A stretch of DNA of 60,865 bases from an uncultured Prevotella sp. GTDB lineage: Bacteria; Bacteroidota; Bacteroidia; Bacteroidales; Bacteroidaceae. Every line of letters starts with the position of its first letter. The stretch's first letter is position 1. The notes under the pieces were generated by a model. The model was not told the DNA's origin. It did not search any database and saw only the letters and a list, made by a program, of their open reading frames with translations. The DNA lies in assembly GCA_905233425.1 (NCBI GenBank), contig CAJOEC010000010.1:1-60865 (forward strand). The letters are read 5' to 3'. The translations under genes and the position numbers were made by a program. Below are positions 15,953 through 24,019 of this stretch, in pieces.

Positions 15953-16053
15953 AACATATAATTCCCATGTAATTGAACATTAATTATACATTAATTGCTG
16001 CGCACAAAGAATTAATGAGAAATTAATGTTCAATTACATGGTAATTATATGTT
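15953..16053. repeat. 101-bp near-perfect palindrome
   Basis: Two 44-bp arms (15953-15996 and 16010-16053) are complementary at about 40 positions and are separated by a 13-nt loop, GCTGCGCACAAAG. The arms are AT-rich (AACATATAATT, CCATGTAATTGAACATT). It lies between the HEPN gene and the DUF1846 promoter. No target-site duplication is evident, so it may be a MITE-like remnant or a strong transcript hairpin. Confidence 0.85.
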
Positions 16054-16165
16054 AAATAAAGAGGTAGTCAAAGTTTTGAGTCCGGCTAGGCCATAGCGGG
16101 AGAAGCGGGCATGGCCGATGCGGTTCTGGGGTGTTGAAGATGTTTTCGTAAAAAAATGAAAAAGT

Positions 16166-16197
16166 TTTGGCCGTGTGGGGAATCTTCCATACCTTTG
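16166..16197 (+). promoter_or_regulatory. promoter of the DUF1846 gene
   Basis: TTTG at 16166-16169, 20 bp, TACCTTTG at 16190-16197. It lies inside the upstream frame extension, which supports the ATG at 16237 as the start. Confidence 0.65.
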
Positions 16198-16236
16198 CAT
16201 ACTGAAACGACAAGACACAAAACAAACACAAACGAA

Positions 16237-17703
16237 ATGAAAATAGGATTCGACAACCAGAAGTATCTCGAAATACAGTCGCAGCACATCCTCGAGAGGA
16301 TAGCCGAATTTGACGGCAAGCTGTACCTCGAGATGGGAGGCAAACTCTTCGACGACCACCACGCCTCGCGTGTGCTGCCGGGCTTCAAGCCTGACTCGAA
16401 GCTGCGTATGCTGGCACAGCTGCGCGACAAGATTGAAATCGTCATCGTCATCAGCGCCGACGACATTGAGAAGAACAAGGTGCGCGCCGACCTCGGCATT
16501 ACCTACGACGAGGACGTGCTGCGACTGCGTGAGGAGTTCCAGAAACGCGACTTCATCGTCAGCAGCGTCGTGATAACCCACTACGACGGACAGCGAGCCG
16601 CCGACAGCTACCGCCACCGCCTGGAACGGATGGGGATAGCAAGCTATATACATTATATTATTGACGGATACCCGCACAACGTCGAGCTGATAGCATCGGA
16701 CCAGGGCTTCGGGCGCAACGATTATGTGGAGACCGAGCGGCCTCTTGTCATCGTCACGGCACCGGGGCCGGGTAGCGGGAAGATGGCTGTGTGCCTCAGC
16801 CAGCTATACAACGAACAGAAACGAGGCATCAGGGCGGGGTATGCCAAGTTCGAGACGTTCCCCGTGTGGAATCTGCCGCTGAAGCACCCCGTGAACATTG
16901 CCTACGAGGCCGCGACAGCCGACCTGAATGACGTGAACATGATCGACCCGTTCCACCTCGACGCCTACGGCAAGACTGCCGTAAACTACAACCGCGACAT
17001 AGAGATCTTCCCCGTGCTCAACACCCTCTTCGAGAGCATCTACGGCGAGAACCCTTACAAGAGTCCTACTGACATGGGGGTGAACATGGTGGGGTTCTGC
17101 ATCTCCGACGATGAAGTGTGCTGCCACGCGAGCCGCGACGAGATTGTGCGACGATACTACAACGCCACAAACAAGCTGGCCGACGGTGCCGACAACGAGA
17201 ACGAGGTGAACAAGATAAGGATGCTGTTCAGCCAGGCCAAGATTACCACAGCATTCAGGCGCACCACTGTGGCTGCAAACGACAAGAAGACAGAGACGGG
17301 ACACACGGCGGCAGCCATAGAACTGGACGACGGGACAATCATCACGGCAAAGTCGAGCCCACTGTTGGGATGCAGCGCCGCCCTGCTGCTCAACGCCACG
17401 AAACACCTCGCCTGCATCGACCACGACATCAAGCTCATACCACAGAGCATGATAGAACCCATACAGAAAACAAAGATTCAATACCTCGGCGGGCACAATC
17501 CGAGACTGCACACCGACGAGGTGCTCGTGGCACTTAGTGTGCTGTCACAACACGACGAGAACTGCCGCCGTGCACTTCGCAAGCTGCCAGAACTGAGAGG
17601 ATGTCAGGTGCACAGCACGGTGATGCTCAGCGAGGTGGACCGCAAGATATTCAAGAAACTGGGATGCGGACTCACCTGCGACCCGGTCAGGAAGAAACAA
17701 TAA
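16237..17703 (+). CDS. DUF1846 family protein
   Basis: A 488-residue protein matching the DUF1846 family (start MKIGFDNQKYL; later LVIVTAPGPGSGKMAVCLSQLY). The APGPGSGKM stretch (about 175-183) looks like a nucleotide-binding P-loop, but a true kinase or ATPase activity is not established to my knowledge. It has its own promoter and no obvious operon partner. The stop runs directly into heptamer repeats shared with the convergent rarA gene. Function unknown. Confidence 0.82.
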   Translation: MKIGFDNQKYLEIQSQHILERIAEFDGKLYLEMGGKLFDDHHASRVLPGFKPDSKLRMLAQLRDKIEIVIVISADDIEKNKVRADLGITYDEDVLRLREEFQKRDFIVSSVVITHYDGQRAADSYRHRLERMGIASYIHYIIDGYPHNVELIASDQGFGRNDYVETERPLVIVTAPGPGSGKMAVCLSQLYNEQKRGIRAGYAKFETFPVWNLPLKHPVNIAYEAATADLNDVNMIDPFHLDAYGKTAVNYNRDIEIFPVLNTLFESIYGENPYKSPTDMGVNMVGFCISDDEVCCHASRDEIVRRYYNATNKLADGADNENEVNKIRMLFSQAKITTAFRRTTVAANDKKTETGHTAAAIELDDGTIITAKSSPLLGCSAALLLNATKHLACIDHDIKLIPQSMIEPIQKTKIQYLGGHNPRLHTDEVLVALSVLSQHDENCRRALRKLPELRGCQVHSTVMLSEVDRKIFKKLGCGLTCDPVRKKQ

Positions 17704-17767
17704 ACTCTCAACACTCAACTCTTAACACTCAACTCTTAACACTCAACTCTTAACACTCAACTCTTAA
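17704..17767. repeat. heptamer repeats (CACTCAACTCTTAA units) between convergent genes
   Basis: A 14-bp unit (two heptamers, CACTCAA CTCTTAA) is repeated four times between the DUF1846 stop and the end of rarA. The rarA stop TGA and its last residues (VKS) are read from this repeat on the other strand. Confidence 0.8.
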
Positions 17768-19061
17768 CCCCTAAATCCTTCAATCTCTGCCCCAGTTTCT
17801 CCTCCGCAGGTGAATGCTGGGGTTGCCATAGGTGGCGGTCTTTCAGTTCGTCGGGCATGTATTGCTGGGCGACGTAGTTCCCCGGATAGTCGTGGGGGTA
17901 CTTGTAGCCGTCGCTGTAGCCAAGGTCTTTCATCAGCTTGGTCGGAGCGTTGCGCAGATGCAAAGGTACGGGCAGGTTGCCCGTCTCGCGCACAAGTGCG
18001 AGGGCCGCGTCGATGGCCAGGTATGCCGAGTTGCTCTTAGGGCTGGCGGCCAAATAGACGCAGGTCTCGGCCAAAGTGATGCGTGCCTCGGGCCATCCTA
18101 TTTTCATCACCGTGTCGAAGGCCGCATTTGCCAGCAGCAGAGCGTTTGGGTTGGCCAGTCCGATGTCCTCAGAGGCAGAGATGACCATGCGGCGGGCAAT
18201 GAACTGCGGGTCCTCGCCACCCTCAATCATGCGGGCCATCCAGTAGAGGGCTGCATCGGGATTGCTGCCTCGGATGCTCTTTATGAAGGCAGAGATTATG
18301 TCGTAGTGCATCTCGCCATCCTTATCGTAGGCCAAGGGATTCTGCTGCAGACAGGAGACCACAAGCTCGTCGGTGATGACGATGCCAGCCGTAGAAGTGG
18401 CGGGAACGGTGGCTGGGGTGTGTTGCTCCACCACAAGTTCCAGGATGTTGAGCAGTTTGCGGGCATCGCCGCCGCTGTAGCGCAGTAGTGCGCCGGTCTC
18501 GCGCAGTTCGATGTTCTTCTCCTTCAGCACAAGGTCAGTGGTGATGGCACGGTCGAGAAGCCGCAGTAGGTCATCCTTCTCCAACGATTTAAGCACGTAG
18601 AGCTGGCAACGGGAGAGCAGCGGGCGGATGACCTCAAACGATGGGTTCTCGGTTGTCGCGCCTATAAGTGTCACGATGCCGCGCTCAACAGCTCCGAGCA
18701 GCGAGTCCTGCTGCGACTTTGAAAAACGGTGAATCTCGTCGATGAACAGTATAGGCGACGCCTCGTTGAACAACGAACCTGACGAATAGCGCCCATTCTG
18801 GGCCTTCTCTATCACGTCGCGCACGTCCTTCACGCCGCTGGTCACGGCACTAAGGGTGAAGAAAGGGGTTTCCAGACGGTTGGCAATGATGTGGGCCAGG
18901 GTAGTCTTACCCACTCCCGGCGGTCCCCAAAGTATGAACGACGATATGCGCCCCGACTCAATCATCTGACGCAGCACGGCCCCAGGGCCAACCAAATGCT
19001 GCTGGCCGATATATTCGTCGAGAGTGCGAGGACGAAGTCTTTCTGCTAATGGTTTCGACAT
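17757..19061 (-). CDS. rarA: replication-associated recombination protein A (RarA/MgsA)
   Basis: A 434-residue AAA+ ATPase from the start MSKPLAERLRPRTLDEYIGQ. Walker A GPPGVGKT (46-53), Walker B LFIDEIHRF (about 105-113) and the C-terminal RarA/WHIP region (SEDIGLANPNAL; YPHDYPGNYV) are all present. It acts at stalled forks. The frame stays open far upstream, but that extension runs through heptamer repeats and the promoter. The stop codon comes from the downstream heptamer array. Confidence 0.93.
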   Translation of the reverse strand: MSKPLAERLRPRTLDEYIGQQHLVGPGAVLRQMIESGRISSFILWGPPGVGKTTLAHIIANRLETPFFTLSAVTSGVKDVRDVIEKAQNGRYSSGSLFNEASPILFIDEIHRFSKSQQDSLLGAVERGIVTLIGATTENPSFEVIRPLLSRCQLYVLKSLEKDDLLRLLDRAITTDLVLKEKNIELRETGALLRYSGGDARKLLNILELVVEQHTPATVPATSTAGIVITDELVVSCLQQNPLAYDKDGEMHYDIISAFIKSIRGSNPDAALYWMARMIEGGEDPQFIARRMVISASEDIGLANPNALLLANAAFDTVMKIGWPEARITLAETCVYLAASPKSNSAYLAIDAALALVRETGNLPVPLHLRNAPTKLMKDLGYSDGYKYPHDYPGNYVAQQYMPDELKDRHLWQPQHSPAEEKLGQRLKDLGVKS

Positions 19062-19074
19062 AATGAAGATTTTC

Positions 19075-19138
19075 TTGAGTTGAGAGTTGAGAGTTGAGAG
19101 TTGAGTGTTGAGTGTTGAGAGTTGAGTGTTGAGAGTTG
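19075..19138. repeat. heptamer repeats (GAGAGTT/GAGTGTT) in the rarA leader
   Basis: About nine tandem 7-bp units lie between the rarA promoter and its ATG. On the minus-strand transcript they read CTCAACA/CTCAACT, the same family as the array at the 3' end of rarA. The gene is thus flanked by homologous heptamer arrays, and the two halves could pair or recombine. Confidence 0.8.
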
Positions 19139-19162
19139 GTTCAAAACTCTCAAAGTCGGATG

Positions 19163-19194
19163 CAAAGGTAATGATTTTATGTGAACTGACCAAA
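19163..19194 (-). promoter_or_regulatory. rarA promoter
   Basis: On the minus strand: TTTG, 20 bp, TACCTTTG. Its -33 box lies only 13 bp from the -33 box of the divergent tsaD promoter, so the two may compete for RNA polymerase. Confidence 0.65.
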
Positions 19195-19207
19195 AAAGTG
19201 AGAAAAG

Positions 19208-19239
19208 TTTGGCCATTACCACAGTTTTTAGTAACTTTG
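19208..19239 (+). promoter_or_regulatory. tsaD promoter
   Basis: TTTG at 19208-19211, 20 bp, TAACTTTG at 19232-19239. It is back-to-back with the rarA promoter. Confidence 0.65.
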
Positions 19240-19269
19240 CAGCCTAATTGCAAGTTTACGCTCATAATA

Positions 19270-20301
19270 ATGAATGACGACATATATATATTAGGTATAG
19301 AATCGAGTTGCGACGACACGTCGGCGGCAGTTCTCCGGGGCGATGTACTGCTCTCGAATGTCACAGCCTCGCAGGCCGTGCATGAGGCCTACGGCGGCGT
19401 GGTGCCCGAACTCGCTTCGCGGGCACACCAGCAGAACGTGGTGCCAGTGGTGAGCGAGGCCATAAAGCGTGCCGGGATAACGAAAGAGCAACTCAGCGCC
19501 GTGGCCTTCACACGCGGTCCGGGACTTATGGGGTCGCTGCTCGTGGGCGTGAACTTCGCCAAGGGGCTGGCCCTATCATTAGGAATACCCCTCATCGACG
19601 TGAACCACTTGCAGGGGCACGTCATGGCACACTTCATCAGACAAGACTCTACACCCGACACTCAGCATCCCCCCTACCCTTTCCTTTGCCTGCTCGTCAG
19701 CGGAGGCAATTCGCAGATAGTACGCGTCGAAGCATACAACAAGATGGAGGTGCTGGGACAGACCATCGACGACGCAGCAGGCGAGGCCATCGACAAATGC
19801 TCGAAGATAATGGGGCTGGGCTACCCCGGCGGGCCGATCATCGACCGTCTGGCTCGGCAGGGCGACCCGAAGGCATTCCAGTTTGCAGAGCCACACATCC
19901 CCGGCTACGACTACAGCTTCTCAGGACTGAAGACATCGTTCCTATACAGTCTGAGGAAATGGATTGCCGACGATCCCGACTTCATTGAGCATCACAAGAC
20001 CGACCTGGCAGCGTCGTTGGAGTGGATCATCGTGGACATACTGATGAAGAAACTGCGCAAGGCCGCAAAGGACACGGGCATAAAACATGTGGCGGTGGCC
20101 GGAGGGGTGAGCGCCAACACCGGACTGCGCAACGCATTCCACGACCATGCACGCCGCTACGGCTGGAAGGTGTACATACCGCAGTTCAGCTACACCACCG
20201 ACAATGCCGCCATGATTGCCGTCACGGGCTACTACAAGTATCTCGACCACGACTATTGCGACATCGACGCTCCGGCGTTCTCGAAAGTAACTTTTACATA
20301 A
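19270..20301 (+). CDS. tsaD: tRNA N6-adenosine threonylcarbamoyltransferase TsaD
   Basis: A 343-residue ASKHA-fold protein. ESSCDDT (11-17), the metal-site motif HLQGH in DVNHLQGHVMAH, SGGNSQIV and GYPGGP are family signatures. With TsaB/TsaE it adds threonylcarbamoyl to A37 of tRNAs. Start chosen at the ATG at 19270, 30 bp after the promoter. pncC follows 8 bp later, so the two are probably cotranscribed. Confidence 0.95.
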   Translation: MNDDIYILGIESSCDDTSAAVLRGDVLLSNVTASQAVHEAYGGVVPELASRAHQQNVVPVVSEAIKRAGITKEQLSAVAFTRGPGLMGSLLVGVNFAKGLALSLGIPLIDVNHLQGHVMAHFIRQDSTPDTQHPPYPFLCLLVSGGNSQIVRVEAYNKMEVLGQTIDDAAGEAIDKCSKIMGLGYPGGPIIDRLARQGDPKAFQFAEPHIPGYDYSFSGLKTSFLYSLRKWIADDPDFIEHHKTDLAASLEWIIVDILMKKLRKAAKDTGIKHVAVAGGVSANTGLRNAFHDHARRYGWKVYIPQFSYTTDNAAMIAVTGYYKYLDHDYCDIDAPAFSKVTFT

Positions 20302-20309
20302 ATAAGATA

Positions 20310-20804
20310 ATGGATTTTGAAGGTAAAATGATTAGCAGGGAGGTCAGCGAACTGCTATGGGAAAAAGAAAAGACCGTCGCCACGGCTGAGAGCTGCACTG
20401 GCGGACGCATCGCCGAGGCCATCATTGCCGTTCCCGGCGCATCGAAATATTTCAAGGGCGGCATCATCTGCTACGTCAATGAGGTGAAGGAGAACCTCCT
20501 CGGCGTGTCGCACCAGCTGCTCGAAGAGAAGACCGCCGTGTGCGAGGAGGTGGCAAGGGAAATGGTGAAAGGCGCATGCCGCGCCCTGCGCACCGACTTC
20601 GCCATCGCCGCAACGGGCATCGCCGGCCCCGCCGGAGGGACAAAGGAAATTCCCGTGGGTACCATCTGGCTGGCTTGTGGCAGCGAAGACAACATTGTGA
20701 CGATGAAAGTTCAGGAAGACCATGGACGAGACATCAACCTCGCCATAGCCACAAACAATGCAATGCAGCTGTTCTGCGACTTTCTGAAGAATGAAGGAGT
20801 TTGA
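20310..20804 (+). CDS. pncC: nicotinamide-nucleotide amidase, CinA C-terminal type
   Basis: A 164-residue stand-alone CinA C-terminal domain: TAESCTGGRIAEAI near residue 22, IICYVNEVKENLLGV, and ATGIAGPAGGTKEIPVGT. It deamidates nicotinamide mononucleotide to nicotinic acid mononucleotide for NAD recycling. It lies between tsaD and manC, probably in the same transcript. The N-terminal CinA domain is absent, as in many bacteria. Confidence 0.9.
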   Translation: MDFEGKMISREVSELLWEKEKTVATAESCTGGRIAEAIIAVPGASKYFKGGIICYVNEVKENLLGVSHQLLEEKTAVCEEVAREMVKGACRALRTDFAIAATGIAGPAGGTKEIPVGTIWLACGSEDNIVTMKVQEDHGRDINLAIATNNAMQLFCDFLKNEGV

Positions 20805-20819
20805 AAAACATAAATAGCT

Positions 20820-21887
20820 ATGAGTAAACAGAAGAACCATCTCGTAATCATGGCCGGCGGCGTAGGAAGCCGCTTCTGGCCCGTGAGCACGGCTGAGAGG
20901 CCCAAGCAGTTCATCGACGTCCTGGGCACAGGGAAGACTCTGCTTCAGCTCACCGTGGAACGCTTCGGCGAAATCATTGACCCTGCCAACGTGTGGGTAG
21001 TGACAAACAGGGCATATTTCGACATCGTGCACGAGCAGCTGCCCGACATGCCCGTGGGGAACATACTCTGCGAGCCATGCCGCCGTAACACCGCCCCGTG
21101 CATAGCCTACGTGTCGTGGCGCATAAAGGCACAAGACCCGAAAGCGAATATTGTGGTAACGCCCAGCGACCATGTGGTGATGGACCCACAGGAGTTCAGG
21201 CGCGTCATCGCCAACGCCCTCGACTTCACCGCCGACAGCGATGCCATCGTCACACTGGGAATGAAGCCCACACGTCCGGAGACCGGCTACGGATACATCC
21301 AGGCCGACCTCTCGGCAAGTTCGCTGCGCAACAAAAGCATATTCCGCGTTGACTCATTCCGCGAAAAGCCCGACTTCGAGACGGCCACGCAGTACATAAA
21401 GAAGAACTACTATTTCTGGAACGCCGGCATCTTCGTGTGGAACGTGAACACCATCGTCAACGCCTTCCGCATCTACCAGCCGAAGATGAGCAAGATATTC
21501 GAGGCCATGCTGCCCATATACGGAACGCCACAGGAACAGCAGACCATCGACGAGAAATTCCCGCTCTGCGAGAACATCTCCGTCGACTATGCCATCATGG
21601 AGAAGGCAGAGGAAATTTTCGTCTACCCTGCCGACTTCGGATGGAGTGACCTCGGCACATGGGGTTCGCTACAGACGCACGTGCACCGCGACCTTTACGG
21701 CAATGCTTGCATCGGCGACAACATCAGCCTCTTCGAGAGTCATGACTGCATCGTGCACACCACGCAGGAGCGCAAGGTGGTCATCCAGGGCCTCGACGGG
21801 TATATAGTGGCAGAGAACGACAACACATTATTAATATGTAAGCTGTCAGAGGAACAGCGGATAAAGCAGTTCAGCGGTGATAGCTGA
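20820..21887 (+). CDS. manC: mannose-1-phosphate guanylyltransferase
   Basis: A 355-residue GDP-mannose pyrophosphorylase. Signature MAGGVGSRFWPVSTAERPKQ lies near residues 11-30, and FVEKP-type RVDSFREKPDFE and WNAGIFVWN follow. It makes GDP-mannose, the substrate of Gmd encoded 3.7 kb downstream. The C-terminal isomerase domain of bifunctional ManC/AlgA enzymes is absent. A restriction-modification cassette now separates manC from gmd. Confidence 0.93.
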   Translation: MSKQKNHLVIMAGGVGSRFWPVSTAERPKQFIDVLGTGKTLLQLTVERFGEIIDPANVWVVTNRAYFDIVHEQLPDMPVGNILCEPCRRNTAPCIAYVSWRIKAQDPKANIVVTPSDHVVMDPQEFRRVIANALDFTADSDAIVTLGMKPTRPETGYGYIQADLSASSLRNKSIFRVDSFREKPDFETATQYIKKNYYFWNAGIFVWNVNTIVNAFRIYQPKMSKIFEAMLPIYGTPQEQQTIDEKFPLCENISVDYAIMEKAEEIFVYPADFGWSDLGTWGSLQTHVHRDLYGNACIGDNISLFESHDCIVHTTQERKVVIQGLDGYIVAENDNTLLICKLSEEQRIKQFSGDS

Positions 21888-21897
21888 TTTGAGAGTG

Positions 21898-22956
21898 ATG
21901 ACAAAACATACGGCAATAGACTTGTTTTCCGGAGCCGGGGGATTGCATATTGGCTTTGAGAAGATGGGCTTTGACGTGCGACTGTGCATCGACAACAATG
22001 TAGTTGTAGCCAGGACACACAGTCGAAACTACCCTCATATACCCATGATAAACCGCGACATCAACCAGGTTCCCACGGAAGAGATACGCAGCTATCTTCC
22101 AGAGGGGAAAGTTGATGTCATCATCGGCGGACCTCCATGCCAAGGGTTTTCTACAATCGGAAAAAGAGCCTCGTCAAACCCAGATAAACGGACGAGGAAA
22201 GACCCGCGTAACGAGTTGGTTTATGCTTATGCGAGGATTATCCGAGAGCTGAAGCCCAAGTTTATCGTGATGGAGAATGTAAAAGGCATACTGACCCTTG
22301 AAGGCGGCGCATATCTTCAAAATGTGCTTGACTTGTTGAAAGATGCTGGCTACAATGCGCAATACCGACTCATCAATATGGCCAACTATGGTGTTCCAGA
22401 GATTAGGGAACGCGTTATCATCATAGGCAACAGGCTTGGTCTGCCTGTTGCATTCCCAAAGCCCGACCACTCAGACAACCCTGATGACGGGCTTCCCGCT
22501 TGGAACAACTGTTGGGATGTCATCAAGGACTTGGAGAGTCTGCCCGATATGCCTCAGTTCAATCATGTCGCGCTGAAACACACCGAAAAGAACATTGCAC
22601 GTTACAAGCTCATACCGCAAGGGGGACGGTTGCCAGAGAATGTGCTTTCGCCCGAACTTTATCGAAAGAACTTCGGCAACACTTTCAAACGGTTGAGTCA
22701 GGACAAACCGTCACTAACAATGGTTCCTGGCAATGATGCCTTCCCCATCCACCCCACGCTGAACCGAACCCTCACCGTAAGGGAGGCAGCACGCATACAG
22801 ACTTTTCCCGACAGCATCATCTTTGAAGGAAGCCGCAGACAGCAAGGGCAGCAGGTTGGCAATGCCGTGCCGCCGCTCTTCTCACAGAAATTGGCAGCGT
22901 TTATGCTCCAACAGATTGAAATAGCCAAGAAAGCTGGAAAGTATGAATGCGATTGA
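21898..22956 (+). CDS. DNA (cytosine-5-)-methyltransferase 1
   Basis: A 352-residue C5-cytosine methyltransferase. Motif I AIDLFSGAGGL, motif IV GGPPCQGFS with catalytic Cys81, motif VI MENVKG, motif VIII YGVPEIRERVIIIG and motifs IX-X REAARIQTFP and QVGNAVPP are present. It is AT-richer than the flanking sugar genes. I use the ATG at 21898; a GTG at 21877 would overlap manC. It overlaps the second methyltransferase by 14 bp. Its target-recognition region differs from that of its neighbour. Confidence 0.93.
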   Translation: MTKHTAIDLFSGAGGLHIGFEKMGFDVRLCIDNNVVVARTHSRNYPHIPMINRDINQVPTEEIRSYLPEGKVDVIIGGPPCQGFSTIGKRASSNPDKRTRKDPRNELVYAYARIIRELKPKFIVMENVKGILTLEGGAYLQNVLDLLKDAGYNAQYRLINMANYGVPEIRERVIIIGNRLGLPVAFPKPDHSDNPDDGLPAWNNCWDVIKDLESLPDMPQFNHVALKHTEKNIARYKLIPQGGRLPENVLSPELYRKNFGNTFKRLSQDKPSLTMVPGNDAFPIHPTLNRTLTVREAARIQTFPDSIIFEGSRRQQGQQVGNAVPPLFSQKLAAFMLQQIEIAKKAGKYECD

Positions 22957-24019
22957 CTTGTTTGCCGGAGCGGGTGGCCTTTCTGTGGCACTGAGAGACG
23001 CGGGGTACGACATAGTGCTTGCCAACGAGATAATGCCTCGCTACGCAGCAACACACAGATGGAATTTCCCCGATGTGCCTCTGATTGTCAAAGACATCAA
23101 TCAGGTAACCAAGAACGATTTGGACAAAGTGCTCGAAGGGCGTGACGTTGACCTTATTGTTGGCGGACCGCCCTGTCAGGGCTTCTCTATTTTTGGCAAG
23201 AGACGCTTTATAAATACAGGCGACTACAATCCGCATGAGGACCCACGGAATTTCTTGGTATATCAGTATATCAGGATCGTGGAAGAGGTGAAGCCAAAGT
23301 TCTTCTTCATGGAGAATGTAAAGGGCTTTACAAATTTGGACAAAGGTCTGTTCGTGGAAGAGGTGAAAAGAAAATTCCGTAATATAGGTTACAAAGATAT
23401 ATGGTGCGAGATAGTCTGTGCTACCGATTACGGAGTGCCGCAAGAACGCTACAGAATGTTTATGATTGGCAACCGACTCGGCATCAGATTCAAGAAGCCA
23501 AACCCTACACATTTCCCCATCGGATCTGGATTAAAGCCTGAATACACCACTGTGGGCGATGTCATCATGGACTTAGTGGGCAAGGAAAGGCGTGTGGCCA
23601 ACCACGTTCCGTTAGAGCACAAACCCATTGTAGCCGCACGATACAGCTACGTGAAAGAGGGGGCGAAACTGAATGTAGATGATCTTCCTCCAGAACTTGC
23701 TGTGGCAACTCGCAGCGACTCAAAGCGTGGCACCGTGGCTAACTACAGTCATGTGTTCAAGCGGTTGAGCCGTTTCAAACCTTCCACCACTATGGTACCT
23801 GGACATAACGCTTTTCCCATCCACCCCACTCTGAATCGAACGCTTACTCCACGCGAGGCGGCAAGAATACAGACATTCCCCGACACGCATGTGTTTCTCG
23901 GAACAAGGCAAGAACAGTGTATCCAAGTGGGAAACGCAGTGCCGCCGCTTATGGCTAGGCCTTTCCTTGAAAAGATAAAGCAATACATAGAGACATACGA
24001 CAACAATGAGCAGTCATAA
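22943..24019 (+). CDS. DNA (cytosine-5-)-methyltransferase 2
   Basis: A 358-residue paralogue of the preceding enzyme: AIDLFAGAGGLSVALRDAGY, GGPPCQGFS with Cys78, MENVKGF, DYGVPQERYRMFMIG, REAARIQTFP and QVGNAVPPL. Both share a NHVxLxH...ARY...DxLPPEL pattern in the recognition region, suggesting old tandem duplication followed by specificity change. Two C5 enzymes with one nuclease usually mean an asymmetric target in which each strand has its own methylase. Confidence 0.93.
   Translation: MNAIDLFAGAGGLSVALRDAGYDIVLANEIMPRYAATHRWNFPDVPLIVKDINQVTKNDLDKVLEGRDVDLIVGGPPCQGFSIFGKRRFINTGDYNPHEDPRNFLVYQYIRIVEEVKPKFFFMENVKGFTNLDKGLFVEEVKRKFRNIGYKDIWCEIVCATDYGVPQERYRMFMIGNRLGIRFKKPNPTHFPIGSGLKPEYTTVGDVIMDLVGKERRVANHVPLEHKPIVAARYSYVKEGAKLNVDDLPPELAVATRSDSKRGTVANYSHVFKRLSRFKPSTTMVPGHNAFPIHPTLNRTLTPREAARIQTFPDTHVFLGTRQEQCIQVGNAVPPLMARPFLEKIKQYIETYDNNEQS

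Noticed and set aside
17757..19364. Long N-terminal extension of RarA
   Set aside because: The extension reads through heptamer repeats (STLNTQL) and the rarA promoter; homologues begin at MSKPLAERLRP.
21877..21897. GTG start of the first methyltransferase inside manC
   Set aside because: The ATG at 21898 directly precedes the conserved AIDLFSGAGG block and avoids the overlap.
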